From assembly GCF_000284375.1 (NCBI RefSeq), contig NC_017249.1:1054001-1118000 (forward strand): DNA of 64,000 nt, in the 5' to 3' direction. The notes below the pieces were generated by a model. It was not told where the DNA came from and searched no databases. It saw nothing but the letters and a program-made list of their open reading frames with translations. The position numbers and the translations under genes are program-made. Of the stretch, positions 47,201 through 55,891 are shown one piece after another; the first letter of the stretch is position 1; the number at the start of each line of letters is the position of its first letter. The stretch comes from Bradyrhizobium japonicum USDA 6. Lineage in GTDB: Bacteria > Pseudomonadota > Alphaproteobacteria > Rhizobiales > Xanthobacteraceae.

Positions 47201-48919
47201 CTAGCTCGCCACCCCCTGCGCACCCCGGATCAACTTCCCCGGCCGGCGTCCCGTCGCCTCACCGTGCCGCCGCGTCACCACGCCCGACACGATCGTCGCC
47301 TCATAGCCGTCGACATCCTGCAACAGCCGCCGCCCGCCGACCGGCAGATCGTAATGCACCTTCGGCGGATGCAGATGCAGCCGGTCGTAGTCGATCACGT
47401 TGACGTCGGCCTTGTAGCCGGGCGCAACGAGCCCGCGATCGGTGAGGCCGACCGAGAGCGCGGTCTTGCGCGACTGCGCGGCGACCACGAAGGGAATCGT
47501 GAGCTTCTCGCCGCGCGTGCGGTCGCGGGTCCAGTGCGTCAGCAGATAGGTCGGGAAGCTCGCGTCGCAGATGATGCCGCAATGCGCGCCGCCGTCGGAG
47601 AGGCCGGGCACCGATTGCGGATCGATCAGCATCTCCCGCGTCGCGTCGAGATTGCCGTCGGCATAGTTGAGGAAGGGCACGTAGAGCATGCCCTTGCCCC
47701 CATCCGACAGCATCGCATCGTAAGCGAGCTCTTCCGGCTGGCGGCCCTGCTTGCGCGCCTGCGGGCCCAGCGCGTTCTCCGGCGGCTGCTCGTAATCGGG
47801 GGGATCGCCGAGCAGGAACATCTTGTCGTAGTTGGGCCGGAAGAACAGCGGATCGTCGGTCGCGGTCGCCGTCTCGCTCAGGATCGCCTTGCGCACCTCC
47901 GGCTGGTGCAGCCGCGCCAGCCGCTCCTTCAGCGGCAGATGCGCGATCGCCTTGTAGCTCGGATGGGTCTGGAACGGATTGCGCGACAGCTCGAGCCCGA
48001 GCAGCAGGCCGACCGGGCGCGCCGCGATCTGCGCGGTGATGGAAAGGCCGCGCCTGGCGGCCGCGTTGATCTCGTCCAGCGTCTGGCGCCAGCGCTGCGG
48101 CGCCTTGTCGTTCTGCGTGATCGAGAACGAGATCGGGCATTTGGTGGCGTCGGCCACCCGCAGCATCATCGGCAGATCTTCGTGGAGGGTGGAGAGGTCG
48201 AGCACGAATTGCAGCACGCTGCGGCCCTCGCGATGCATCGCGCCGGCAATGGCGGTGAGCTCGTCCTCGCCGGCCTTCAGCGTCGGCGTGAAATCGCCGG
48301 TCGAAGTGCGGTGGTTGAGCGTGCGCGAGGTCGAGAAGCCCAGCGCGCCCGAGCGCACCGCTTCGCCCGCGAGCTTCGCCATCGCCGCGTTGTCTTCCGC
48401 CGTCGAGGGATCGCGGCGTGCGCCGCGCTCGCCCATGACATAGACGCGTAGCGCGGCATGCGGCAGCTGCGCACCGACATCGATGTCGAAATCGCGCTTC
48501 GACAGCCAATTCATGTAGTCCGGAAAGCTCTCCCAGGCCCAGGGAATGCCGGCGCTCAGCACCGGCTCCGGAATGTCCTCGACGCCCTCCATGAGCTGGA
48601 TCAGGCGGGTGTGGTCGGCGGGCTTGCACGGCGCGAAGCCGACGCCGCAATTGCCCATGATGGCCGTGGTGACGCCGTTCTGCGACGACGGCGTGATGTC
48701 CTGGCTCCAGGTGACCTGGCCGTCATAATGGGTGTGGACGTCGACGAAGCCGGGCGTGACGAGCTTGCCGCGCGCGTCGATCTCTTCCCGTCCCTTCGCG
48801 GAGATCTTCCCGACCTCGGTGATCTTGCCGGCAGTGATGGCGACATCAGCCTCGAACAATTCGCCGCCGCTTCCATCCGCGACGGTGCCGCCGCGGATCA
48901 CGAGGTCAGGGGTGCTCAT
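47201..48919 (-). CDS. N-acyl-D-amino-acid deacylase-like amidohydrolase
   Basis: 572-residue cytoplasmic amidohydrolase of the D-aminoacylase/dihydroorotase-like group. The metal site starts with VDVHTHYDGQ (HxH on strand 1). GNCGVGFAP follows, and DGGAHCGIICDASFP supplies the late Asp of the metal centre. The C-terminal small beta domain holds GYKADVNVIDYDRL. It should remove an acyl or carbamoyl group from an amino-acid-like substrate. MFS genes lie on both sides, either of which could import the substrate. Confidence 0.87.
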   Translation of the reverse strand: MSTPDLVIRGGTVADGSGGELFEADVAITAGKITEVGKISAKGREEIDARGKLVTPGFVDVHTHYDGQVTWSQDITPSSQNGVTTAIMGNCGVGFAPCKPADHTRLIQLMEGVEDIPEPVLSAGIPWAWESFPDYMNWLSKRDFDIDVGAQLPHAALRVYVMGERGARRDPSTAEDNAAMAKLAGEAVRSGALGFSTSRTLNHRTSTGDFTPTLKAGEDELTAIAGAMHREGRSVLQFVLDLSTLHEDLPMMLRVADATKCPISFSITQNDKAPQRWRQTLDEINAAARRGLSITAQIAARPVGLLLGLELSRNPFQTHPSYKAIAHLPLKERLARLHQPEVRKAILSETATATDDPLFFRPNYDKMFLLGDPPDYEQPPENALGPQARKQGRQPEELAYDAMLSDGGKGMLYVPFLNYADGNLDATREMLIDPQSVPGLSDGGAHCGIICDASFPTYLLTHWTRDRTRGEKLTIPFVVAAQSRKTALSVGLTDRGLVAPGYKADVNVIDYDRLHLHPPKVHYDLPVGGRRLLQDVDGYEATIVSGVVTRRHGEATGRRPGKLIRGAQGVAS

Positions 48920-48999
48920 GGTGTTTCTTCCCAGTTTGTCGTTTTGCTTGAGCGCATTTTCGGGCGCGCAAGCGAAGTGTCAACCGCGGGGAAGTGCGC

Positions 49000-50217
49000 T
49001 CAGGGTTGCGTCGCAGCCTTGGCAGGCTTCCGTTCCGTGAACGGCGACAGCACCACGGTTGCCACCATGAAGATCACGGACGCCCCGAACACCCAGTGCG
49101 GCGCGCTCTGGTCCATGATCCAGCCGAACAGCAGCGGGCTGACGATGCCGCCGAGATTGAAGCCGGTGGAGACGATGCCGAAGGCGCGGCCCGCGGCGCC
49201 GGCAGGCGCGGCATTGCGCACCAGCATGTCCCGCGAGGGCGCGATCACGCCGGAGAGGAAGCCCGCCATCATCATCGCGGCCGTCAGCATCCAGCCGGGC
49301 AGCGTGACCAGCGCGATCAGCAGCACGATCGCTGCGTTCGCGGCAAAGCAAGCGGCTGCGACATAGCCGTGGCGCGCGGTGTGGTCGGCGAGGAAGCCGC
49401 CGGCGAGCACGCCTGCGGCGCTGGCGGCGAGGAACGCGGTGAGTGCGACGTTGGCGGCGGAGTAGGACGCGCCGTAGCCACTCATCAGCGCCACCACGCC
49501 GAAATTGTTGATGCCGGCGACCGACAGGCTGAGCAGCATGAACAGCGCGGTGAGCGTGATCAGCGCCGGCGTGATCACGGCCTGCTTCGGCGCGTTCTCG
49601 TTGCCCGGCTTGGTCTTGTGCGCGCCGGCATCGGGAATGTTCATGACGACCAGCAGCAGGGCCACCAGCACGGCGATCCCGCCTGACGCGATCAGCGCAC
49701 CCGTGCCGCCGGAGATGGTGACGAGCGCCGCGACGATCGCCGGCGCCACGGCGCCGCCGAGATAGCCGGCAAAGGTGTGGACCGAGAAGGCGCGGCCCAT
49801 CCGCGCCTCATCCATGTGTTCGGCCAGGATGGCGTAGTCGGCGGGGTGGTAGACGCTGTTGGCGAGACCCAGCAGCACCGCGCAGGCAATCAGCGAGGCA
49901 TAGCTGAGATGCAGGCCGAGCAGGATCAGCGCGAAGCCGCCGAGCGCGAGCCCGCCCAGCAGGATCTTGCGTGCGCCAAAATGGTCGACGAGATAGCCGG
50001 TCGGCGCCTGCGTCAGGCCGGATACGACCGCCGAGACGGTGAGCGCGAAGCCGAGCTCGATATAGCCGACGCCGAGCTGGCTCTTCAGGAACGGAAACAG
50101 CATCGGCAGGACCAGCAGATGGAAATGGCTGACCCAATGCGCGATCGAAATCCCGGTCAGCGTGCGCAGCGCGCTGTCCGCCTTGCCTTGTTGCGGTGCA
50201 GCGAGAACGTCGACCAT
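49000..50217 (-). CDS. MFS transporter
   Basis: 405-residue major facilitator with about 12 membrane helices. The N-terminal half has LSISIAHW-like opening (TGISIAHWVSHFHLLVLPML) and GYLVDHFGARKILLGGLALG after helix 2, the usual charged loop. Substrate unknown; this type is often an exporter or an uptake carrier for small organic molecules. It lies 80 bases upstream of the amidohydrolase on the same strand and may be co-transcribed with it. Confidence 0.87.
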   Translation of the reverse strand: MVDVLAAPQQGKADSALRTLTGISIAHWVSHFHLLVLPMLFPFLKSQLGVGYIELGFALTVSAVVSGLTQAPTGYLVDHFGARKILLGGLALGGFALILLGLHLSYASLIACAVLLGLANSVYHPADYAILAEHMDEARMGRAFSVHTFAGYLGGAVAPAIVAALVTISGGTGALIASGGIAVLVALLLVVMNIPDAGAHKTKPGNENAPKQAVITPALITLTALFMLLSLSVAGINNFGVVALMSGYGASYSAANVALTAFLAASAAGVLAGGFLADHTARHGYVAAACFAANAAIVLLIALVTLPGWMLTAAMMMAGFLSGVIAPSRDMLVRNAAPAGAAGRAFGIVSTGFNLGGIVSPLLFGWIMDQSAPHWVFGASVIFMVATVVLSPFTERKPAKAATQP

Positions 50218-50320
50218 TGCAGTTCCGTTTCACGTCCTAAAGGGGGACGCGCAAACTATCGGGCAGAGCCGTTATTTGTCCATGAACGCGGGCGCATGGC
50301 AGGTAGCGCGGACGCATCCC

Positions 50321-50455
50321 GCTGTCGTCCCTGCGAACGCAGGGACCCATACCGCGGAATCTATCGATCGTGGTTGGTCGCAGTACCGAACGACGCCCCC
50401 CCGCCAAACTACTGCCTGGGATTATGGGTCCCTGCTTTCGCAGGGACGACAGCGG
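50321..50455. repeat. Intergenic repeat, family D
   Basis: gctgtcgtccctgcgaacg to ctttcgcagggacgacagc: a long mirror of about 19 bases at each end plus inner cagggaccca/tgggtccctg. It occupies the gap between the small acidic protein gene and the MFS gene. Confidence 0.85.
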
Positions 50456-50497
50456 AGAGTGTGGCGCCAGGGTCGGGTCAAAACCAGCAGCGATCCC

Positions 50498-50665
50498 TCA
50501 CAACGGCTCGTCATCATTGCCGTAGCGGTCGCGTTTCGGCGTCGCGATGTCGCCGTCGTCGCAATCGTCGTCGTCGAGCGGAGGCGGGGGCTTCTTCGCC
50601 CTGTCGTCCGCTTGCTTGTCATCAGCGACTTTGGGCGGCCTGCTGGGCTTGCCGGTCTTGGCCAT
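50498..50665 (-). CDS. Small acidic hypothetical protein (55 aa)
   Basis: Short open frame encoding a strongly charged 55-residue protein: basic, proline-rich start (MAKTGKPSRPPKVADDKQAD), a PPPP block, a run of Asp with one Cys (LDDDDCDDGDI), and an ending KRDRYGNDDEPL. The composition is unlike random translation of GC-rich DNA, and the frame uses this organism's normal codons. It has no membrane segment and is probably disordered; the Asp/Cys run could bind a metal. It lies between repeats and just downstream of the MBL/rhodanese gene (83 bases) on the same strand. No clear ribosome site is visible. Confidence 0.6.
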   Translation of the reverse strand: MAKTGKPSRPPKVADDKQADDRAKKPPPPLDDDDCDDGDIATPKRDRYGNDDEPL

Positions 50666-50747
50666 GGATGAATCCCGGATGGTGATGCGTCATCCGCTTC
50701 TACCCCGAAAATATGTGCGGTTCCTGACTTACCGCAAGAAGGGGGCG

Positions 50748-51785
50748 TCAGTGCATCACCGGCCCGCCGGCCTTCTTCCAGGCATCGATGCCGCCGGCAA
50801 TGTGGGCGGTGTTGGAAAGACCGGCTTCCTTGGCGGCGGCCACCGCCATCGCCGAGCGTTCGCCGAAGGCGCAGAAGAACACGACGCGGCGGCCGGTGGC
50901 GGCCGCGACTTCGCGCAGCATGCCGCCGGGCTTCAGGCTGTCTTCGACGGACGGATAGGGCGTATGCAGCGCGCCTTCGAGCATGCCGTGCTTCAACCGC
51001 TCATTGGTCTCGCGCAGATCGACCAGCAGGATGTCGGGACGGCCGAGGATGCGGATCGCCTCGACGGCGCTGACCGCGCGGCCCTCTTTCTCCAACTCCT
51101 CCTGATGCAGGCCGACATGCATGTTGGCGGGCACCGCGACGTCCATCATCTTCGGATTGGGCAGCTTCAGGTTCGCCATCAGCTCGATATATTCGTCGAC
51201 CGAACGCACCTGGAGCCGCGGATTGTAGCGCCTCTCCTCGCCGATGGTGGAGACGGTGTCGCCCTTGTAGTCATGCGCCGGGAACACCATCGTCTCGTCC
51301 GGCAGCTTGAGCAGGCGATTGAAGATCGAATCGTATTGCGCGCGCGACGAGCCGTTCTGGAAATCGGTGCGGCCGGTGCCGCGGATCAGAAGCGTGTCGC
51401 CGGTGAAGACGCGGTCGCCCATCAGGTAGGAGTAGGAATCGTCGGTGTGGCCGGGCGTGTACATCACGTCGAGCGACAGGCCCTCGATCGTCACCTTGTC
51501 GCCGTCGGCGACCCGCATCGCCACCACGTCGGCCTTGGTCTGGTCGCCCATCACGGTCATGCAATGGGTGCGGTCGCGCAGCTCGCCGAGACCGGTGACG
51601 TGGTCAGCATGGAGATGGGTGTCGACGGCTTTCACCAGCTTGAGGTCGAGCTCGCGCAGCAGCTGGCAGTAGCGGTCGACCTTCTCCAGCACGGGATCGA
51701 GGATCAACGCCTCGCCGCCGGGGCGGCTGGCGAGGACATAGCTGTAGGTGCCCGAAACGCTGTCGAAGAGCTGGCGAAAGATCAT
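50748..51785 (-). CDS. MBL-fold hydrolase fused to rhodanese (persulfide dioxygenase-like)
   Basis: 345-residue two-domain protein. The N-terminal metallo-beta-lactamase fold has HLHADH at residues 57-62, YTPGHTDDS, and GDTLLIRGTGRTDFQ, which are the marks of ETHE1-type persulfide dioxygenases (these keep the mononuclear iron site). The C-terminal rhodanese domain (about 235-345) has an active-site Cys305 in VVFFCAFGERS and the motif GGIDAWKKAGGP. It should oxidise glutathione persulfide to sulfite and transfer sulfane sulfur. It lies downstream of the sox genes on the same strand, and its role fits disposal of sulfane sulfur from thiosulfate or sulfide oxidation. Confidence 0.9.
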   Translation of the reverse strand: MIFRQLFDSVSGTYSYVLASRPGGEALILDPVLEKVDRYCQLLRELDLKLVKAVDTHLHADHVTGLGELRDRTHCMTVMGDQTKADVVAMRVADGDKVTIEGLSLDVMYTPGHTDDSYSYLMGDRVFTGDTLLIRGTGRTDFQNGSSRAQYDSIFNRLLKLPDETMVFPAHDYKGDTVSTIGEERRYNPRLQVRSVDEYIELMANLKLPNPKMMDVAVPANMHVGLHQEELEKEGRAVSAVEAIRILGRPDILLVDLRETNERLKHGMLEGALHTPYPSVEDSLKPGGMLREVAAATGRRVVFFCAFGERSAMAVAAAKEAGLSNTAHIAGGIDAWKKAGGPVMH

Positions 51786-52144
51786 GGCAAGACCCGGCGT
51801 GGAACTGGTTTCGAGGATTCTACTACGCCAGAGGCTGGAAAGAGAAGCAATTCACTGTGTAGAGAGTGAAATTTAGAAAATTCTTACTCTGCGTGATGGG
51901 GCGGGGGGCGGTTTTGCCGCAGATCCTCGCCCCACCACCGCTGTCATCGCCCGCGAAGGCGGGCGATCCAGTATTCCAGAGGCCGTGGTGGGATACGGAG
52001 GGGCCGCGGCGTACTGGATTCCCCGCTTGCCGCCTACGCTAAAGCTTCGGCGCCCCTAGACCTCAGCCCCGGCGAAGCCTTGGCGTAGCCGGGTCGCGGG
52101 GAATGACACCGAGGCTGTCGCGGCGTCGTGCCACGGCCGAAGGC
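51786..52144. other. 359-base gap between DsrE-like and MBL/rhodanese genes
   Basis: No gene is seen. 51941-52108 is a family D repeat. The AT-rich stretch 51845-51890 (gtgtagagagtgaaatttagaaaattcttactctg) lies upstream of the MBL/rhodanese gene and probably contains its promoter; inside it agagtgaaattt/aaattcttactct is an interrupted inverted repeat. Confidence 0.5.
51941..52108. repeat. Intergenic repeat, family D
   Basis: ctgtcatcgcccgcgaaggc and gcgggcgatccagtattcc at one end, gtactggattccccgc and gtcgcggggaatgac at the other, with a middle gccgcctacgctaaagc / ggcgtagcc. It follows the end of the sox operon and could terminate it. Confidence 0.65.
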
Positions 52145-52600
52145 TCAGGGCCGCACCACCGTGTACCCATTCTCAGCCAGGAACAGGATCTGCCCGACCC
52201 CGACCTGCACCGGCGTCGCAGCGGGGATGAACTCCGGCCGTTTTCCGCTCTCCCGCTCGATCGTGTCGAGCGTGTTGAGGCAGATATCGAAGCGCACGCC
52301 CTGTGCGATCAGGCTTTCGACCTGCTTGCGGCGTTCGCTGCCGGTGAACAGGAGATCAATGCCGGGGCCGAACGCCACCACCTCGATCGCGACCTTGTCG
52401 GGATCGTAGGCCTTCAGGAGATTGTTGGCGACGCTCAGCACCAGCGCGTGCTTCTTCACATCGCCGTCGGAGAGCTGAAGCACGATCCTGTGCTCGGCGA
52501 ACGGCTTGTCCTGGAGCGGCACCTGCTGTGCCGAGGCCCATGGCGTGGCGAAGGTGAGCGCCGCCAGCAGCATCGCGCGACAGATCCGCCACCGCATCAT
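52145..52600 (-). CDS. DsrE-like periplasmic protein, last gene of the sox unit
   Basis: 151-residue protein with a signal peptide (RAMLLAALTFATPWASAQ) and a DsrE/DsrF-like fold (HRIVLQLSDGDVKKHALVLS; VAFGPGIDLLFTG). Cytoplasmic DsrE carries persulfide; exported members such as this are often encoded in sox clusters, with unclear function. It keeps one Cys (FDICLNTLD) that may carry sulfur. The ATG at 52600 overlaps the SoxB stop (ATGA), so translation is coupled. Confidence 0.8.
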   Translation of the reverse strand: MMRWRICRAMLLAALTFATPWASAQQVPLQDKPFAEHRIVLQLSDGDVKKHALVLSVANNLLKAYDPDKVAIEVVAFGPGIDLLFTGSERRKQVESLIAQGVRFDICLNTLDTIERESGKRPEFIPAATPVQVGVGQILFLAENGYTVVRP

Positions 52601-54348
52601 CCCTGTCCTGCAATGCCTGGATTGCCCTCGACGCCCTTCAGCGTCACGCCGGAGCCGAGTCGCTCCTGAAACATCCGGCCCGAGCGCAGATATTTGGCGA
52701 CGACATCCCACACGGGTGCGCCCTGCTGGCCGTTGACCGAGGCCCAGCCCGCGACCTTGTAGCGGTGGCTCGCGCTGAGCGCCTTGCCGCCATTGAGCTT
52801 CAGCTCGGAGATGCGGCTGCCGACCGTACCCGTTGGCGTGCAGGTGTAGCTGAGCCCGCCGGCGCGCACCATGTCGCCGCCCTGCTGGTAATAGGGGTCG
52901 GGGTTGAAGAGGTTGTCGCAGATGTCCTCCAGCACATCCTTGATCTGGGCGCCGGTCATCTCCTGCACATAGGTCTCGGGATAGGTGATCGCGGTTTCCG
53001 CGAGCACATCCTCCATGGTCAGCGGCTGGCCGGATAGTGCGGTGACGCCCCAGCGGAAGCCCGGCGATAGCGCGATCTCGGCGTCGAGTTCGCTGCGCAG
53101 CGCGGTGCAGATCAGCTCGTCGACGGGGCCGGCGAAATTGTCGCGGCGATAGAGCAGGCGGTCGGGCGTTGCGATCTTCTCCGACCAGTCGGTCACATGC
53201 GGCGCGCGCACCCGGCCGATCAGCTCGGCCATGCCAGGGTCGGGCTTCAGCAACTCGGAATAGACCGGCAGCAGATGATACCTGACATCGCCGACCTTGC
53301 CCTTGTCGAGCGCGAGATCGAGGACGCCCAGGAATTTTCCGTTGGAGCCGGCATTGGTCACGAGCGTGGTGCCGCTGGCGTTCTTCACCGCGATGGGCTG
53401 CGGGATCGCATCATGGGTATGGCCGCCGAGGATGACGTCGATGCCGGTGACGCGGCTCGCGAGCTTGAGATCGACGTCCATGCCGTTGTGCGACAGCAGG
53501 ACGACCGCATCGACCTTCTCGGTGGCGCGCAAGGCATCGACATGCTTCTGCAACTCCTCCTCGCGGATGCCAAAAGTCCAGTCCGGCGTGAACCGCTTCG
53601 GATGCGCGATCGGCACATAGGGGAAGGCCTGGCCTATGATCGCAACGCGATGGCCGCCGAGCTCCTTGATCATCGAAGGCTTGAACACGCGTCCGCTCGC
53701 CTTGTCGAAGGCGGGAGCGTCGTTGAATGCGGCTTCCTCGGTCAGGAAGACGTTCTGCGCCAGAAATTCGCCCTTGAAGCGCTCGAGATTGTCGCGCAGC
53801 GCCTGCTCGCCATAGGTGAATTCCCAATGCCCGGTCATCGCCTCGATGCCCAGCAGATTGGCGACCTCGACCATGTCGCGGCCCTGCATGATGTTGGCAA
53901 GACCCGTGCCCTGCCAGAGGTCGCCGCCGTCGACGAGCACGGAGTGCTTTTCGCCGGCATCGCCGCGCAAGCGATCGATCAGTGTCTTCAGATGGGCGAA
54001 GCCGCCGAGCTTGCCGAAGCGGCCCGCGGACTTCTCGAATTCGAAACAGCTGAAGGCATAGGCATCGGCGCTGTCCGAGCGGATCCCGAACCGTTCGAGG
54101 AAGGCGCGGCCAACCAGATGCGGCGGCCGTCCTGCCATCTCGCCGATGCCGATATTGACGCTGGGCTCGCGGACATAGACCGGGTTGAGCTGCGCATGCG
54201 TGTCGGTAGTGTGCAGGATGCGCGCATTGCCGAACCGTTCGAGGTCGTAAATGCTCGCGGCCTCGGCGCCGCGCGCGAGCCGCGGCAGGCTGAGCGATGT
54301 GGCGACAGCAGCGGTGCTCTTCAGGAAATCGCGGCGGCGGATGGCCAT
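52597..54348 (-). CDS. soxB: SoxB, thiosulfohydrolase
   Basis: 583-residue periplasmic dimanganese enzyme of the Sox cycle that releases sulfate from the terminal sulfone of SoxY-bound thiosulfate. A Tat signal starts the protein (MAIRRRDFLKSTAAV). The metallophosphatase-like domain carries LHTTDTHAQLNPVYVREP, VDGGDLWQGTG, TGHWEFTYG and LGGHTHDAIP, and the 5'-nucleotidase-type C-terminal domain follows. The ATG at 54348 begins the Tat signal; the frame runs ten residues further. It lies 56 bases after soxK on the same strand. Confidence 0.97.
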   Translation of the reverse strand: MAIRRRDFLKSTAAVATSLSLPRLARGAEAASIYDLERFGNARILHTTDTHAQLNPVYVREPSVNIGIGEMAGRPPHLVGRAFLERFGIRSDSADAYAFSCFEFEKSAGRFGKLGGFAHLKTLIDRLRGDAGEKHSVLVDGGDLWQGTGLANIMQGRDMVEVANLLGIEAMTGHWEFTYGEQALRDNLERFKGEFLAQNVFLTEEAAFNDAPAFDKASGRVFKPSMIKELGGHRVAIIGQAFPYVPIAHPKRFTPDWTFGIREEELQKHVDALRATEKVDAVVLLSHNGMDVDLKLASRVTGIDVILGGHTHDAIPQPIAVKNASGTTLVTNAGSNGKFLGVLDLALDKGKVGDVRYHLLPVYSELLKPDPGMAELIGRVRAPHVTDWSEKIATPDRLLYRRDNFAGPVDELICTALRSELDAEIALSPGFRWGVTALSGQPLTMEDVLAETAITYPETYVQEMTGAQIKDVLEDICDNLFNPDPYYQQGGDMVRAGGLSYTCTPTGTVGSRISELKLNGGKALSASHRYKVAGWASVNGQQGAPVWDVVAKYLRSGRMFQERLGSGVTLKGVEGNPGIAGQG

Positions 54349-54404
54349 CCAGAAATTCTCCGCGCCTCTCAACGGCAATTCGACGGTTCCACGAGATTTT
54401 TAGT

Positions 54405-54710
54405 CTAGCGGATTTCCATCGCCTTCCACGCCTCTTTTTCAGACGTCGCCTGGAAGATCGAGGCCTTCGCCAGCGCCTCGGCCTCCTTGGCAGCGGCAAC
54501 CGCGCGGTCGAAATCGCCGCCGTCGGCCGCCTTCTTGGCTGCCGCCAGCGCAGATACGGTCACGGTCCACTGGTTGCGCATGCCGGCTGCCTCCTTGGAG
54601 GCGGCCTCCGCGGTGGCATAGGCCGCCTTGTAGTCCGCCTCGTTTGCCGCGCGCGCCGCTGGCGCGAGGCTCAATGCGAGCAGCATGGCGAGAGGAAGTG
54701 ACAGCTTCAT
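54405..54710 (-). CDS. soxK: SoxXA-binding protein (SoxK-like)
   Basis: 101-residue periplasmic protein: signal peptide (MKLSLPLAMLLALSLAPAAR) and an Ala/Lys/Glu-rich helical body (YATAEAASKEAAGMRNQW; AAKKAADGGDFDRAVAAAKE). Size, composition and position between soxA and soxB match SoxK/SAXB, which joins SoxX and SoxA into a more active SoxXAK complex. The ATG overlaps the soxA stop by four bases. Confidence 0.72.
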   Translation of the reverse strand: MKLSLPLAMLLALSLAPAARAANEADYKAAYATAEAASKEAAGMRNQWTVTVSALAAAKKAADGGDFDRAVAAAKEAEALAKASIFQATSEKEAWKAMEIR

Positions 54711-55570
54711 GGCCGCGCTCCCGGCCCTGAAATCGGCAGGCCGTTGGCGACGTAGGACAGGAAATATTCGACGTCGCGATATTCATCGGCCTGTGGCTCC
54801 AGCGGAACCGCGCGGGTCTGGCTGTTGCAGGTGACGAAGCGGCGGCTGGTCGTGCCCATGCCGCTCCATTCGGAGCGGTAGATCGGCATCGCGTTCAGAA
54901 TGCCGAGTGCCGGCGCCAGGATCTCGGCGCGGATGCGCTCGCCCGGGCTCTGCACATGGCAGCTCGCGCAGGAGAAATTCATCTGGCCGCGGCGCGTGTA
55001 GAAGTAGCGCTTGCCGTTCTCGTACGCGGCGAGCGCGCGCGGGTCGTCGGGGATCTTGATGTCCATCGGCTTGCCGCGCGAGGTGAACGCCATGTAGGCG
55101 GTCAGCGAGGCCATCTCGTCCTTGACGTAGGAGTAGGGCGCCTCGCCATTGGCCTCGCGGCAGCGGTTGAGCGCGAGCTCCAGCGTGACGACCTTGCCTT
55201 CCGCAGTGTCGAAGTAAGGATAGTTCTGGCGGATGCCGATGCCGCCGTTCGGGAAGCAGTCGGCATAGGTCTTGCCGTTCCTGAACGGGGTCGCAAACAT
55301 CTCCTTGCCGGCGTCGAGCGCGAACTCGTAGGGCGGGAATTCCTCCTTCTCCTGCCACTGCCGCTTCATGTCCTCGTTCATCGAATAAGGACCGTTGACG
55401 AAATCCTCGTGCTTCACGGTCGGAAACTTCTGGAAGAAGAAGTTCTGGAACGCTTTCGCATCGGCAACGGGATCGACCTTGTCGGCCGCGATCACGCGCG
55501 GAGAGGTGAGGGCGAACGCGACCAGCGCGGCGCTCACCGAACCAAGCAGGAGACAGAAGCGGACATTCAT
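54707..55570 (-). CDS. soxA: SoxA, c-type cytochrome of SoxXA (single heme motif)
   Basis: 287-residue periplasmic subunit that, with SoxX, joins thiosulfate to the SoxY cysteine. A signal peptide ends near residue 29 (AFALTSPRVIAAD). Only one CxxCH occurs (CASCH, residues 201-205), and a catalytic Cys is at 248 (VTCNSQTR), the expected ligand that becomes a persulfide. At the place of the second heme seen in di-heme SoxA there are Cys105 and Cys137 without the His, which suggests a disulfide instead. The ATG at 55570 overlaps the soxZ stop by one base. Confidence 0.95.
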   Translation of the reverse strand: MNVRFCLLLGSVSAALVAFALTSPRVIAADKVDPVADAKAFQNFFFQKFPTVKHEDFVNGPYSMNEDMKRQWQEKEEFPPYEFALDAGKEMFATPFRNGKTYADCFPNGGIGIRQNYPYFDTAEGKVVTLELALNRCREANGEAPYSYVKDEMASLTAYMAFTSRGKPMDIKIPDDPRALAAYENGKRYFYTRRGQMNFSCASCHVQSPGERIRAEILAPALGILNAMPIYRSEWSGMGTTSRRFVTCNSQTRAVPLEPQADEYRDVEYFLSYVANGLPISGPGARP

Positions 55571-55881
55571 CACGAAATCTTCGCGGTGGTCGTGTCCGAT
55601 CCGCCCTTGTTGTCGGTCCAGGAGACCTTGAGGTCGTCGCCCTTCCTGGCGCCCTTGAAGCTGAACTTGACGTAGGGGTCCTTGGAGACCGCGGTGCCCC
55701 AATCCGCGACGAAGACGTCCTTGCCGTTACATTCGAACTTCAGCCGCTGGACGAAGTGCGCCGGAATCACCTCGCCCTTGGCGTCCTTCACCAGGCCGGT
55801 GTCCATGGGGTGCTGGATCAGCGCCTGCACCTCGGTGATGTCGCCGTTGGCCGTGGCGCGGACGCGAATGCTGGATGCCAT
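55570..55881 (-). CDS. soxZ: SoxZ, sulfur carrier partner
   Basis: 103-residue protein, immunoglobulin-like, without a signal peptide; it crosses the membrane bound to SoxY. It has the family segments RVRATANGDITEVQALIQHP and FVQRLKFECNGKDVFVADWG. It forms the SoxYZ carrier that holds sulfur intermediates. It follows soxY by 10 bases. Confidence 0.96.
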   Translation of the reverse strand: MASSIRVRATANGDITEVQALIQHPMDTGLVKDAKGEVIPAHFVQRLKFECNGKDVFVADWGTAVSKDPYVKFSFKGARKGDDLKVSWTDNKGGSDTTTAKIS

Positions 55882-55891
55882 CTGGATTCTC

